Below, piece by piece: positions 53,660-63,300 of a stretch of DNA of 64,000 nucleotides. The notes below the pieces were generated by a model. That model was not told the origin of the DNA, searched no databases, and worked only from the letters and a program-made list of their open reading frames with translations. Where the stretch lies: the NCBI GenBank assembly GCA_021413825.1, contig JAIOPQ010000010.1, positions 26,983-90,982 on the forward strand. The letters are read 5' to 3'. Positions within the stretch are counted from its first letter, which is position 1, and every line of letters begins with the position of its first letter. This DNA comes from Spirochaetia bacterium. GTDB lineage: Bacteria; Spirochaetota; Leptospiria; Leptospirales; Leptonemataceae. Both the position numbers and the translations under genes were made by a program.

Positions 53660-55729
53660 ATGACCCGAAGGATTTTTCTGGTAGTATTGTTCCTTTCTCA
53701 ACTGTCAAATCACCTTTTAGCCCGCGCATTTGATCTTTCTGACTCCTTTGTACGCCGGGAAATCGGACAGGAAGTGGAAGTTCTGGAAGACCCGGGTGGA
53801 ATTCTAACGATCGAAGACGTCAGGTCCGGTCCTGCAAGCCACCAGTTTCACCCCGGCGAAAGTCCTGCGCTCAATTACGGGTTCACTCATTCGGCTTATT
53901 GGATTCGCTTCCGGCTGTCGAACCATTCCAACCAACCGGCCTGGCTACTACAGATAGCCTTTCCCTTGATAGATCAGGTTGATTTCTACAGGGAGGAAAA
54001 GAAGGCAACCAACGTCAGCGTGGGGATGACGTATCCTTTTGCAGCCAGAGAATTTCAACACCGCACTTTTGTTTTTAGGCTAAAGCCTGATCCGGAAGGT
54101 TCCACCTATTACATGCGATTTAAGAACGAAGATAGCATGCAGATTCCACTTATTCTCTGGACGCCAGATGCCTTCTTTGCTGCAGATCACAACGAGCAGC
54201 TGATCCTCGGGGGATACTACGGAATCCTTGGTGTTATGGCGGTTTACAATTTCTTTCTGTTCCTGTCTTTGCGCGACAAAGGTTATCTCTATTATATTAT
54301 TTACATTTCCTTTTTTGGATTGTTTCTACTCTCTCAATACGGCCTTGCCTACGAATATCTCTGGCCCACATGGAACACAATCGCAAGAAAGCTAAATCCA
54401 GTTCTGGCCGCGGCGCTGGAAGCGAGCACTCTTTTGTTTACGCGAACATTTCTCAATACCAGGATTAATACGCCAGGCCTCGATAGAGTCTTGCGAATCG
54501 TTCTGGTTGGAGCGGCGATTGCCTCGCCACTTGGCTTCTTCTTAAATCTAACCCATGCCGCTGTCCTGGTTGTTGTGTTTGGACTTGCTGCAAGCATCGG
54601 TGCGCTGATTGCAGGTGTCCTAACATTGCAAACGGGTTATCGCCCGGCGCGTTACTTTCTGACTGCTTTCGTATTGTTGATTGTTGGGGCAATCCTGTAC
54701 GCTCTTAAAACCTTTGGTGCAATTCCAGTTTCCTTTGTGTCGCAATACGGAATGCAGCTTGGTTCGGCGTTGGAAGTAACGTTGCTTTCTCTTGGTCTTG
54801 CCGATCGAATGAACATCCTCCGATTGGAGACTGAGTCAGCGCAACGCGATCTCCTGGCCCAGAGAACAAATTCCCTTGAAGCGCAAAAGGAGCTTACCAA
54901 TGCGTATGCCCGCATGGTGCCCGGTGAATTTCTAAAGATGCTGGGCCGTGATTCAATCCTGGAGGTGCGTCCTGGCGATTCGGTTCAGCGAACCATGACC
55001 GTTTTGTTCTCAGACATCCGATCGTTCACCGAGCTATCTGAAACTATGACGCCAAAGGAGAATTTTGATTTTCTCAATTCTTACTTGCGACGGATGAATC
55101 CCATAGTTCAACGCAATGGTGGCTACATAGATAAATATATTGGCGATGCCATCATGGCGCTGTTTCCGGAATCCCCTGAGGGCGCTGTGCGTGCTGCAGT
55201 TGAAATGCAAAAAGAGCTTCAAGTCTTTAATCAGCATCGCATCGCTGACGGGTTTCGCGCAATACAGATGGGAATTGGCATTCATACTGGTACGTTGATG
55301 TTTGGTACCATCGGTGGCGTAGATCGCATGGAGGTAACTGTAATCTCGGATGCAGTGAACCAGGCCTCCCGCATGGAAGGCTTAACCAAAGTATATGGTG
55401 TAAGCACCCTGATTAGCGAAAGCACGTTTCGTGAGTTGGCTAATTCTGCTGAGTATTCCCTTCGAATGCTCGGTTCGTTTCAGGTCAAAGGAAAGAAAGA
55501 TTCAGTTACGATTCTTGAGATTCTTGATGGGCTGCCTGAGGTCGACCTTGAAGTTCGCAAGGCCACTCGGTCTGAGTTTGAGCGCGGCGTTTTTGACTAC
55601 CTGAACGCAGATTTCATCCAGGCGCAACGCCATTTCCAGCTAGTCCTGGATCGAAATCCTGCAGACCAGGCCGCCGTATTCTACGTAAAAGAATGCCAGG
55701 AGAAGACTTTGCCCCGTCAGGCGACCTGA
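53660..55729 (+). CDS. 7TM-DISM receptor adenylate/guanylate cyclase
   Basis: A 689 aa receptor. It has a signal peptide (MTRRIFLVVLFLSQLSNHLLARA), an extracytoplasmic DISM-type sensor (about residues 30-170, YWIRFRLSNHSNQPAWLLQI), and seven helices (about 180-385). A short coiled coil leads into a class III cyclase domain (about 430-600: TVLFSDIRSFTELSE with metal Asp, GGYIDKYIGDAIMALFP, IGIHTGTLMFGTIGG). A short TPR-like tail follows. ATG 53660 is preferred over TTG 53657. This architecture is frequent in Leptospira-type spirochaetes. Confidence 0.9.
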   Translation: MTRRIFLVVLFLSQLSNHLLARAFDLSDSFVRREIGQEVEVLEDPGGILTIEDVRSGPASHQFHPGESPALNYGFTHSAYWIRFRLSNHSNQPAWLLQIAFPLIDQVDFYREEKKATNVSVGMTYPFAAREFQHRTFVFRLKPDPEGSTYYMRFKNEDSMQIPLILWTPDAFFAADHNEQLILGGYYGILGVMAVYNFFLFLSLRDKGYLYYIIYISFFGLFLLSQYGLAYEYLWPTWNTIARKLNPVLAAALEASTLLFTRTFLNTRINTPGLDRVLRIVLVGAAIASPLGFFLNLTHAAVLVVVFGLAASIGALIAGVLTLQTGYRPARYFLTAFVLLIVGAILYALKTFGAIPVSFVSQYGMQLGSALEVTLLSLGLADRMNILRLETESAQRDLLAQRTNSLEAQKELTNAYARMVPGEFLKMLGRDSILEVRPGDSVQRTMTVLFSDIRSFTELSETMTPKENFDFLNSYLRRMNPIVQRNGGYIDKYIGDAIMALFPESPEGAVRAAVEMQKELQVFNQHRIADGFRAIQMGIGIHTGTLMFGTIGGVDRMEVTVISDAVNQASRMEGLTKVYGVSTLISESTFRELANSAEYSLRMLGSFQVKGKKDSVTILEILDGLPEVDLEVRKATRSEFERGVFDYLNADFIQAQRHFQLVLDRNPADQAAVFYVKECQEKTLPRQAT

Positions 55730-55809
55730 ACAAGCCTGCCCGATTTTTCTGATTCTTCCGGCCCACAGGTCCACTATTTCCAAAACAGGACGACCAGGAC
55801 ATTCGCGTA

Positions 55810-55818
55810 TGCTATAAT
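55810..55818 (+). promoter_or_regulatory. extended -10 promoter for the small lipoprotein gene
   Basis: TG-C-TATAAT, an extended -10 element with a perfect TATAAT hexamer 23 nt before ATG 55842. No good -35 is visible, which is acceptable for this promoter class. Confidence 0.5.
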
Positions 55819-55841
55819 CAAACCTGCATTTGAGGCAGATC

Positions 55842-56351
55842 ATGGCAAATCCTGTTATTCGATACATTTTTCTGGCAACTCTGCTGGGCGCGGCTCAATG
55901 CCAGCTAACGGTTCCAGCCGGTCAGGCCGCACTTGCGGGCGAACCCCATAACAACACCGATTCAGCAATGACTGCATTTGCCCTGGCAGGCAGTCAGCTG
56001 GCTAGTGCAAGCGATGCCACGGCAGACAGCGCGAACTCGGCGCCGACCATAACGTATCCATCCTCACCGGTTACCATAGTGAATTCGGGTTTCACAGCGG
56101 GCTTTAGCATGGTTCCCGTAGTGACTGGCAATATTACCAATTGCACGATTGCATGGCCCGTAAAGTCACCATTGACGATCGCATATTTACAAAGCCTCAC
56201 TGGTTCTACGTTTTCATTCGATCCATCTACCTGCATTGCATCGATGACCAATTGCCCCGGACTTTTCTACACGTCCACGTTCGATTTTACAGTAACTGTC
56301 ACCAACGCAAATGGAACGGGCACAGCCAATCTTCAGATCATCTTACAATAA
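55842..56351 (+). CDS. putative exported/lipoprotein with Ig-like domain, unknown function
   Basis: A 169 aa protein from ATG 55842 (GAGGCAG upstream; tracked start is an upstream TTG). A hydrophobic N-terminus ends in LLGAAQC, a weak lipobox. The C-terminal half (SAPTITYPSSPVTIVNSGFTAGFSMVPVVTG… TFDFTVTVTNANGTGTANLQI) looks like an Ig/cadherin-type putative-Ig repeat with two Cys that could pair. No family assigned. Confidence 0.6.
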   Translation: MANPVIRYIFLATLLGAAQCQLTVPAGQAALAGEPHNNTDSAMTAFALAGSQLASASDATADSANSAPTITYPSSPVTIVNSGFTAGFSMVPVVTGNITNCTIAWPVKSPLTIAYLQSLTGSTFSFDPSTCIASMTNCPGLFYTSTFDFTVTVTNANGTGTANLQIILQ

Positions 56352-56380
56352 AAAATCATTGCCTTCTTTGAACATATTTG

Positions 56381-56394
56381 TATATTGCGATATA
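56381..56394. promoter_or_regulatory. AT-rich dyad at the arsR-like gene start
   Basis: TATAT TGCG ATATA, a perfect 5-4-5 inverted repeat ending 5 nt before the ATG of the ArsR-family gene. Its position suits autorepression. A related AT-rich stretch (TATAATATATTGATA) lies between this gene and the desaturase. Confidence 0.4.
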
Positions 56395-56399
56395 TAGAT

Positions 56400-56696
56400 A
56401 TGAAAAAGTCCGTGCAACTCGACCCGCGCGTACAGGATTTCCTGTCAGCCCTCGCAAGCGAAACGCGCCAGAAGCTGCTTTTGGAGTTTATGGACGGCAA
56501 AGAGAAGACTGTAGGTGAGCTTGTGGCAGATTCTGGTCTGCAGCAATCTACGGTTTCCTCTCACCTGGCACAACTGCAAAGGGGAGGCCTGTTGATCAGA
56601 CGCAAGTCGGGCAAGGAAGTCTACTACAAGCCGGATCGGCATGGCATCAGTGATCTGCTGGCCAGACTTTCAAGTTATCTGAGAGGATGCTGTTAG
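56400..56696 (+). CDS. ArsR-family winged-helix repressor
   Basis: A 98 aa regulator from ATG 56400 (the track starts at an upstream TTG). FLSALASETRQKLLLEFMDGKEKTVGELVADSGLQQSTVSSHLAQLQRGGLLIRRKSGKEVYYK is a complete ArsR HTH/wing. It lacks the ELCVCDL-type metal site; only the C-terminal CC is seen, so the inducer may not be a metal. It sits 48 nt before the desaturase gene, its likely target. Confidence 0.88.
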   Translation: MKKSVQLDPRVQDFLSALASETRQKLLLEFMDGKEKTVGELVADSGLQQSTVSSHLAQLQRGGLLIRRKSGKEVYYKPDRHGISDLLARLSSYLRGCC

Positions 56697-56744
56697 TTTT
56701 TTTGTATAATATATTGATAAAATGAGATATTTAGGAGTATCAAA

Positions 56745-57632
56745 ATGAAACCTTTTCGCAGTAGGAAGCCTTTCTTCAGAATTCTTCAACGTAGCTTATA
56801 TCCCGCGTTGCTCGTCATTCTAACGGGTGTGCTTTTCTGGACCGAGGGGGCTGTTCTACCTGGATATGTTGCGATTGTAGTTGCAATCGCCCTGGGTATG
56901 ATTCTGGAACGCGTTCTACCGTTTCAGCGGGAATGGAATAAACCACAGGGGGATTCCATGACGGATTTCTGGTTTCTCATCCTGCAGCCGTTTCTTGCAC
57001 CCCTTATTGCATTCGCTGTTACGGCTGCCGTTGCCTATGCGTTGCCACCTTTGAGATTACCTTCAGTGCGTGCGGCTGGCATTTCCCTTTGGATTCAAGT
57101 CTTGATAGGCCTTGTTCTTTCCGGACTGATTCCTTACTGGTTGCATCGGTTGGCGCACGAAAATGCAGGATTACTCTGGCGTGCCCATAGCGTTCACCAT
57201 GCCCCGGAACGTCTATACTGGATGAACGCGTTCAGATTTCATCCAATCAACATTGGCTGGCATGTAGCTGGCTCACTCTTGCCAGGACTGCTCCTTGGCC
57301 TTGATTCTCGTGCAATCTTCATTGTTGGGATGCTCAACAATTTTGCTGGAGTTTACAATCACATGAACATTGATTTCAAACTGGGATTCATGAACTGGAT
57401 ATTGAACACGAACGAACTTCACCGCTGGCATCACTCAAATATATCGATTGAAAGTAATTCGAACTATAGCGGTGGAATGCTTTCAATCTGGGATGTTGTT
57501 TTCCGCACTCGTTTCTTGCCGGAAAGAAAGATGAAAGCCAAAAGCCTGGGGCTATTTGACGCGTCCACATATCCGGCGCAGTCGTTTAGCAAGCAGCTGG
57601 TTTACCCTCTTTGCGAATGCAAGTCGTCTTAA
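56745..57632 (+). CDS. sterol desaturase/fatty acid hydroxylase-family membrane di-iron enzyme
   Basis: A 295 aa membrane protein with four or so helices and the histidine boxes of the family: HRLAHE, HSVHH, a further H in FRFHPIN, and NELHRWHHS. These ligate two irons for O2-dependent hydroxylation or desaturation of a lipid. The GGAG ribosome-binding site is present. The upstream ArsR-type gene suggests inducible expression. The lipid substrate cannot be deduced. Confidence 0.88.
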   Translation: MKPFRSRKPFFRILQRSLYPALLVILTGVLFWTEGAVLPGYVAIVVAIALGMILERVLPFQREWNKPQGDSMTDFWFLILQPFLAPLIAFAVTAAVAYALPPLRLPSVRAAGISLWIQVLIGLVLSGLIPYWLHRLAHENAGLLWRAHSVHHAPERLYWMNAFRFHPINIGWHVAGSLLPGLLLGLDSRAIFIVGMLNNFAGVYNHMNIDFKLGFMNWILNTNELHRWHHSNISIESNSNYSGGMLSIWDVVFRTRFLPERKMKAKSLGLFDASTYPAQSFSKQLVYPLCECKSS

Positions 57633-57648
57633 AAAGCAAAGCAATCGC

Positions 57649-59076
57649 TCATTTTGCCCATAGTGCATTTGCATCAAGCGTTCCCTTTTGTGACCGGAAC
57701 TTCTGATCGAAATTGCGAGTCCGCGGGTTTTCTTTTCTCAAGCTGCGGGTTTTATAAGTAATCGGTGCGCCCCCGCGCTCACGAACTCCGGAAAGATCGT
57801 CCAAGCTGGGAGGCGCCGGTTTTTCATCTTCCATTGCAACTTCTGGCACATCCGGGGTGATTTCAGGAGTTACTGGTGTCACCGGTTGCTTGAGCTGTGC
57901 TTCCAGAAACGCAATAATCTGTGCAGTGTGTCCTTTCTCTTGTAACCAGGGATTTGCACCTTCGATTTTACGAATCCGATCGAGATCGGCCTGGGTTGGT
58001 TTGGCGCCTTTTGATAGAAGGAGTTTCAGGATTTCCAGATCGTAAGGCGACTTGCCGTAGAGCGCTTGTATGGAAGAACTGGGGTTTGCTGGATCAACTG
58101 CACCATGCTCAATCATATAGCGCGCCACGTCAGGCTGGCTATACTCAAGCGCCCAGGCAAACTCAGTCAGCCCTCCGCCGCAACCCTGGCTTTGCTCATT
58201 GTCAGCCTTTGCTCCAGCGTCGACGAGCAGGCGCGCCAGTTCCGGTTTATATTGTACGACTGCGTTTCTCAGCGGCGTGACCCCGGCAAAGTCTTGCAGA
58301 TTTGGATTGGGTTTCCCTGCCAGGATAGCTGAGACAACTTCCATCTTTCCAGTATTGACTGCGTAATGCAGTGGTGTCAGTTTTGAAATTGGTTCCTGTG
58401 CGCTTACGTCTGTTCCAGCATTGATCAATCTTTGAATTGCAACGATGTCTCCACGTTTAGCCGCTGAATGCAATGTTTTCTTATACGCTGCTGTGTCTTT
58501 TCCTTCCAATTTCAGTGCAAGTTCTACAAAGCCACCGAGACGGGCGAAATCCGCAGCCGTACACTGCGTGCTTGAATCGCTTACACACCAGCCAGGGGCG
58601 GTTCGCTGGGATTTGTTTGCTCCTGCCTTTATTAGAAGGTTGACGATCTCTTCATCGCCTTCGCCGGCTGCAAGCATCAGCGGGGTTTGCTTGGTCGATG
58701 GATTCATCGCTTTTCCGTCTATGCCCATGCGCAACATCCGGAGCACCACCTTGCGCATCGCGTCTGCTGCATCTGGCTCCATGCTACGAATAGCCCAGTA
58801 GATTGGAGGGTAATCACCGTTCTTTGTGAGATTCACATTTGCGCCCAGGTCCAGAAGGTAATTAGCTATGGCTGGCTGGCCGCCATAACAATAGCCTGCA
58901 AGCGGGAGCGGATACTGGCCATCTTCCATTGGCTTGTTTACGTTGCTGCGCGTGACTAGCTTTTTTACCTGTGCGATTTGCCCGTTGCAGATTGCGTCGT
59001 GTAACGACTGGGCCCCCAGACTAGAAATCGTAAGTAGTACAAACAATATAACGAGACTGAATTTTGCAAGTTTCAT
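57649..59076 (-). CDS. exported ankyrin-repeat protein
   Basis: A 475 aa protein from ATG 59076 (MKLAKFSLVILFVLLTISSLGAQ, signal peptide, GGGGAAG upstream). The track start adds 32 unlikely residues. At least eight ankyrin repeats span about residues 25-390 (e.g. KQTPLMLAAGEGDEEIVNLLIKAGANKS, LTPLHYAVNTGKMEVVSAILAGKPNPNLQD). A Pro/Glu-rich tail follows with TPVTPEITPDVPEV. It probably acts as a protein-binding scaffold in the periplasm or outside; the partner is unknown. Confidence 0.85.
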   Translation of the reverse strand: MKLAKFSLVILFVLLTISSLGAQSLHDAICNGQIAQVKKLVTRSNVNKPMEDGQYPLPLAGYCYGGQPAIANYLLDLGANVNLTKNGDYPPIYWAIRSMEPDAADAMRKVVLRMLRMGIDGKAMNPSTKQTPLMLAAGEGDEEIVNLLIKAGANKSQRTAPGWCVSDSSTQCTAADFARLGGFVELALKLEGKDTAAYKKTLHSAAKRGDIVAIQRLINAGTDVSAQEPISKLTPLHYAVNTGKMEVVSAILAGKPNPNLQDFAGVTPLRNAVVQYKPELARLLVDAGAKADNEQSQGCGGGLTEFAWALEYSQPDVARYMIEHGAVDPANPSSSIQALYGKSPYDLEILKLLLSKGAKPTQADLDRIRKIEGANPWLQEKGHTAQIIAFLEAQLKQPVTPVTPEITPDVPEVAMEDEKPAPPSLDDLSGVRERGGAPITYKTRSLRKENPRTRNFDQKFRSQKGTLDANALWAK

Positions 59077-59184
59077 GGAAAACTTCCCCGGAAATAAGAT
59101 TGTTACAAAATGAACCCTGGATTGGACGCAAATGCGCTGCATTGGTGCGGAAAAAATGCTGGAGTGGATCAATTGACGGGAGCC

Positions 59185-60216
59185 TCACATATAAAAGATC
59201 TTTTCAAATCCAACCATTGTGTTTCCCATCCTTTCTTTCCGCGACTCCTGGTAAGTAAAATAATCCAGGATTACTTCCGATGTTGGGAATATCTGAATCG
59301 CACCACCAGAATTTGAGATTGAATAAGAAGAATGACCCGGATACGTTACGTCGTAAACGACTTCCCTGTAACCGACAGTCAGTTTAAAATCAACTGTGAC
59401 GTAAAAATTTGCTGCAAGCAGTTTATCAGTTCGGGTCAATCTGTAGCTTGATTCCGATCGTTCGTAGGTTGCCTGTGCACCGGAACTTGCAGGTTGAAAG
59501 ATTGTACGCTCTGATTTCATTTTGCCGCGCAATGATTCACTCTTGTCAACCCGTGTTGTTACGCTCCATCGCTTTAGAACGGGCAGCGTCAATTCGATTC
59601 CGCCGTACAGACCTGAAGCCGATGCTTTGAAAGGATTATCAAACAGGCTAACCGCTACACCGGATGTGGCGAATGCCAGCGGCTTATAGCTAAAGCCCAG
59701 ACTTTCGCGAACAAAACCTGCGCGAAGGGCCAGCAAAGATACAGCATCGTTTCGAAAATATCCCATGAAGTTGTAGGCCGCTCCTACAGTTGTGCTTGTG
59801 CGCGCATAACCTGCCAGCTCAACTATGTGAGTCCGCTCAGGTGCAGGAAGATCGGATAATCCAAAATGGGTTATAGTACCGCGCACACGAAAGTATGCTG
59901 CGTCAAAATAAAGCTGCGGAAGGAAATTAGGAGAGTAATAGGCACGCACAGGTAAATTGAATTGTGGCTTGTTGATCCAGCGATTGTTCCACTGTGCTGG
60001 GGCTACTGGTTGCGCTGCTGAATTTTGGCCGCGCAGCAAATCGTCCCTGAAGAAGCGGGTTTCCAGGTCTGACTTGTAGAAGTCGCTATTTGTTCCAGTC
60101 CAGAACTGTAATTGTACTCCGAACGTATTGCCGCTGAGTTTGTCCTCGGGTTCCGGCGCGGCGATTAGCCCGGATGTCCCAAGGAGTAATAGGAGCGCGA
60201 GGAGTCGATTCAACAT
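59185..60216 (-). CDS. outer-membrane beta-barrel-like protein
   Basis: A 343 aa protein starting at ATG 60216 with a clean signal peptide (MLNRLLALLLLLGTSGLIAA). It has alternating polar/aromatic strands throughout (FGVQLQFWTGTNSDFY, LYFDAAYFRVRGTITHFG, TSTTVGAAYNFMGYFRNDAVSLLALRAGFVRESLGFSYKP) and ends GFEKIFYM. The pattern supports an outer-membrane barrel, but no named porin family is recognised. An upstream TTG start (60252) is less likely. Confidence 0.65.
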   Translation of the reverse strand: MLNRLLALLLLLGTSGLIAAPEPEDKLSGNTFGVQLQFWTGTNSDFYKSDLETRFFRDDLLRGQNSAAQPVAPAQWNNRWINKPQFNLPVRAYYSPNFLPQLYFDAAYFRVRGTITHFGLSDLPAPERTHIVELAGYARTSTTVGAAYNFMGYFRNDAVSLLALRAGFVRESLGFSYKPLAFATSGVAVSLFDNPFKASASGLYGGIELTLPVLKRWSVTTRVDKSESLRGKMKSERTIFQPASSGAQATYERSESSYRLTRTDKLLAANFYVTVDFKLTVGYREVVYDVTYPGHSSYSISNSGGAIQIFPTSEVILDYFTYQESRKERMGNTMVGFEKIFYM

Positions 60217-60300
60217 GTGGCCAAACGAATCTGTAGCCGGATTGTTTGGCAAATACTATTGGTAGCGGTTTGGATGCCGCCACCAAACGCCCGGTATCGC

Positions 60301-63300
60301 TCATTGCAACTTTCGCAAGGAGAACTGTGATTGAATATAGAGACTTGTTCCGTCTGTAATTATTCCCCATGGTGCGCTGAAGCGTGCAGAGGCTCCCGTT
60401 CCGTCTGCTGAACCGGAGGCTCCCGCAACTCCCGCCAGGGTTGTGACTGCGCCAGTCGCTATGACAATCTGTCTGATTGTATGGTTGGCAGTGTCAGTAA
60501 CGTACAGATTCGTTCCGTCCGTCGTGATGCTCTCGGGCCCGTAGAATCGCGCTGCAGTTCCTGTTCCGTTCGCTGAACCTGGTGATCCTGCAACGCCCGC
60601 GAACGTTGTGACGGCGCCCGTAGCTATAACAATCTTACGTATTGTGTTGTTACCGGCATCGGGGATATATAGATTTGTTCCGTCCGTTGTTGCTCCTGCG
60701 GGGAAATAGAATCGCGCTGCAGATCCAGTTCCGTCTGCTGAACCCTGTGAGCCAGCCACCCCAGCGAAGGTGGATACGGTCCCGGTGGCGATTACGATTT
60801 TCCGTATGGCATTGTTTCCACTGTCGCTTACATACAGGTTCGCGCCATCTGTCGTCAGATCGTAAGGCTGATTAAATCTGGCAGCCGATCCGATTCCATC
60901 CGCTGTACCTGATGATCCCGCCGAACCCGCAAGTGTCGTCACTGCGCCTGTTGCAATGACTACCTTACGAATCGTATGATTGTTAGTGTCGGTCACGTAA
61001 AGGTTCGTTCCATCCATGGTAATGCCAGCGGGATATTTAAATCGCGCTGCCGATCCGGTTCCGTCTGCTGATCCCTGTGAGCCAGGAGACCCGGCGATCG
61101 TTGTAACAACACCCGTTGCAATGACAATTTTCCTAATCGTTTGTGAATTGTTGTCCGTCGCATAGATGTTCACACCGTCTGACGTCATGCCATACGTACC
61201 ACCGAATCTTGCCGCAATCCCCGTACCATCGGTCGAGCCGCCAGAGGCATAGGCGCCCGCGAAAGTAGTCACGATTGCCGAAAGGTTTAGCGGATTTCCC
61301 TGCATACTTCCGCCAATCAGACTCGATGCTGCTGCGTGTACAGTCACAGAATCAGTGCTCGTTTTGGCTCCACCAGAACAAAGTCCGGGATCATCCGTAA
61401 ATGAAAGTTGAACCACATAGTCACCGGCCACATCAGGGGTGAACGTTGCTCCCGTGAGACTCGTAGAGTTTGAGATTGATGCCGTCGAGCCGCCAGGGCT
61501 CGATTGGATTGACCATTGAATTAGATAGCTTCCAACGTTAGCTGCACAGGCTACGGAATCCGGATCTGAACTTGTGTTACCGCTTAACGTTACGGTAGGG
61601 AATACCCCCCCGCTTTTATTGACTGTTTGATCGCTCCCTGCATTTGCAATAGGGGAATCATTTGCATTCATTGTAGTTGCGGAGAGCGTGCCATTCCAAT
61701 TGGAGCGATTGTTCGCATCATCGAATGCGCGGATGCAGAAGTAATAAGTCGTGTTCTCAGAAAGGCCGGTAACGGTGAAAGACAACGGACTGCCAGAGGT
61801 TGCAGGAGATACTGTATTCAACACTTCAACACCACTATCGCACTGAGTATTGTTTGCTATTGCTGTTGTCGAACGGCGAATTTCGTATGCCGAAGCACTA
61901 CCGGAATTTCCGTCGTCTCCCACAGCGTTCCAGCTAAGACGAATCTTATCCGAAGCAAGCACGGTTACGGCGGCCCCGGAAATGTCCGATGGAGCAGTTA
62001 CATCTGGCATTGCAAGGGTAGTTGCAGTTACAACGCCCTGTGTCCAGGTGTTCCTGTTACCATCTGAATCATATGCCCTTACACAGAAGTAGTAGATCGT
62101 TGAGGGCGAAAGGCCATTTATATCGAGATTTTCAACAAGTCCTGCGGTTTTTGGCGTGAGAGTTTGAGCCATGGTAGCTGCGGCATCACACTGTGTGTTT
62201 GTGGAAATGGGAGTTGTTGCTCGTCTGACTTCGTATGCTGCAGCAGCTCCGGTGTTTGCATCGTCGCCCGGAGCGGTCCATTGGAGATGAATCTTAGTAT
62301 GTGAGATAGCAGTTGCGCTTAGATTTGAAATGTTGGCCGGTGCAATAGAGTCACGCACGGTAACGCTAGCAGTTGCATTGCGCGGGCCAACCGCTGCCGT
62401 CACAGCTGTAACGCCAGGGTTGGATGCCGTAAAAACAAATCCGCTCAAACTTCCAACCGAGCCGAGGCCTGAGACGGAAATGGCTGGATTCACAAAACGA
62501 AATGCGCCGCCGAGGCTCGCGCTTGCAGCAAAAGAAACCGATTCGCCAATATCCATTGCAACGGTGGACGGAAAGATTGTTAGACTGTCGATCGTAGGAT
62601 TAGCCTCGCCATTGGGCGTAAAATCGGCCGAGTTTGGTATCCCATCGCCATCAGAATCTGGAGTGGGCGAAGGGCTCGACGAGCTATTCGGATTAAATCC
62701 ATTGTCTCTTTCCCAGGAATCGAGGTACCCATCATTATCTTGATCACGGTCATAGCCGGCGATAAATGTAGCATCACCCGAACTTGCAGGATAGTTGAAC
62801 GGGTTGGAAGGTACTTTCGAATTTGCACCATACTGATCCACAGCGATCACCTGCATAACTACGCCTGTCGTGCCTTGCGATTCGTATGGCAAGTCTGCCG
62901 AATACCAATCCGTGGTCCCTTCGCGTAGTAATGGCATGAGGTTAAGGGATCCTCCAACCGGGCCCGTTAGCAAATAGACTGTCATTGTATTGCCGTCCGG
63001 TTCAACTACATGGGCGCGAACTCGTTCGGGTACATAGGAAAGCCCTGGCTCAAAGGAGTAGAATGCACCGAGAATCGTTGGGGGAAGATTTCCTGCCGCC
63101 GGAGTTCCACCGCCAAAGATTGAAAATGTTCGTGTGTTCATTACGAGACGATCGCCCTGAACCTGTGAAGTCTGTCCCTGCCATTCCGGGAAACGTGCTG
63201 CACTTGGGTCTTCAGCTGTGGAACTATAACTGAAACCTTGAGAAGCATTTTGCTGTAAGTTAAGAGCCGAGATCATAGCGATGTCCATTGAGATGGAAAC

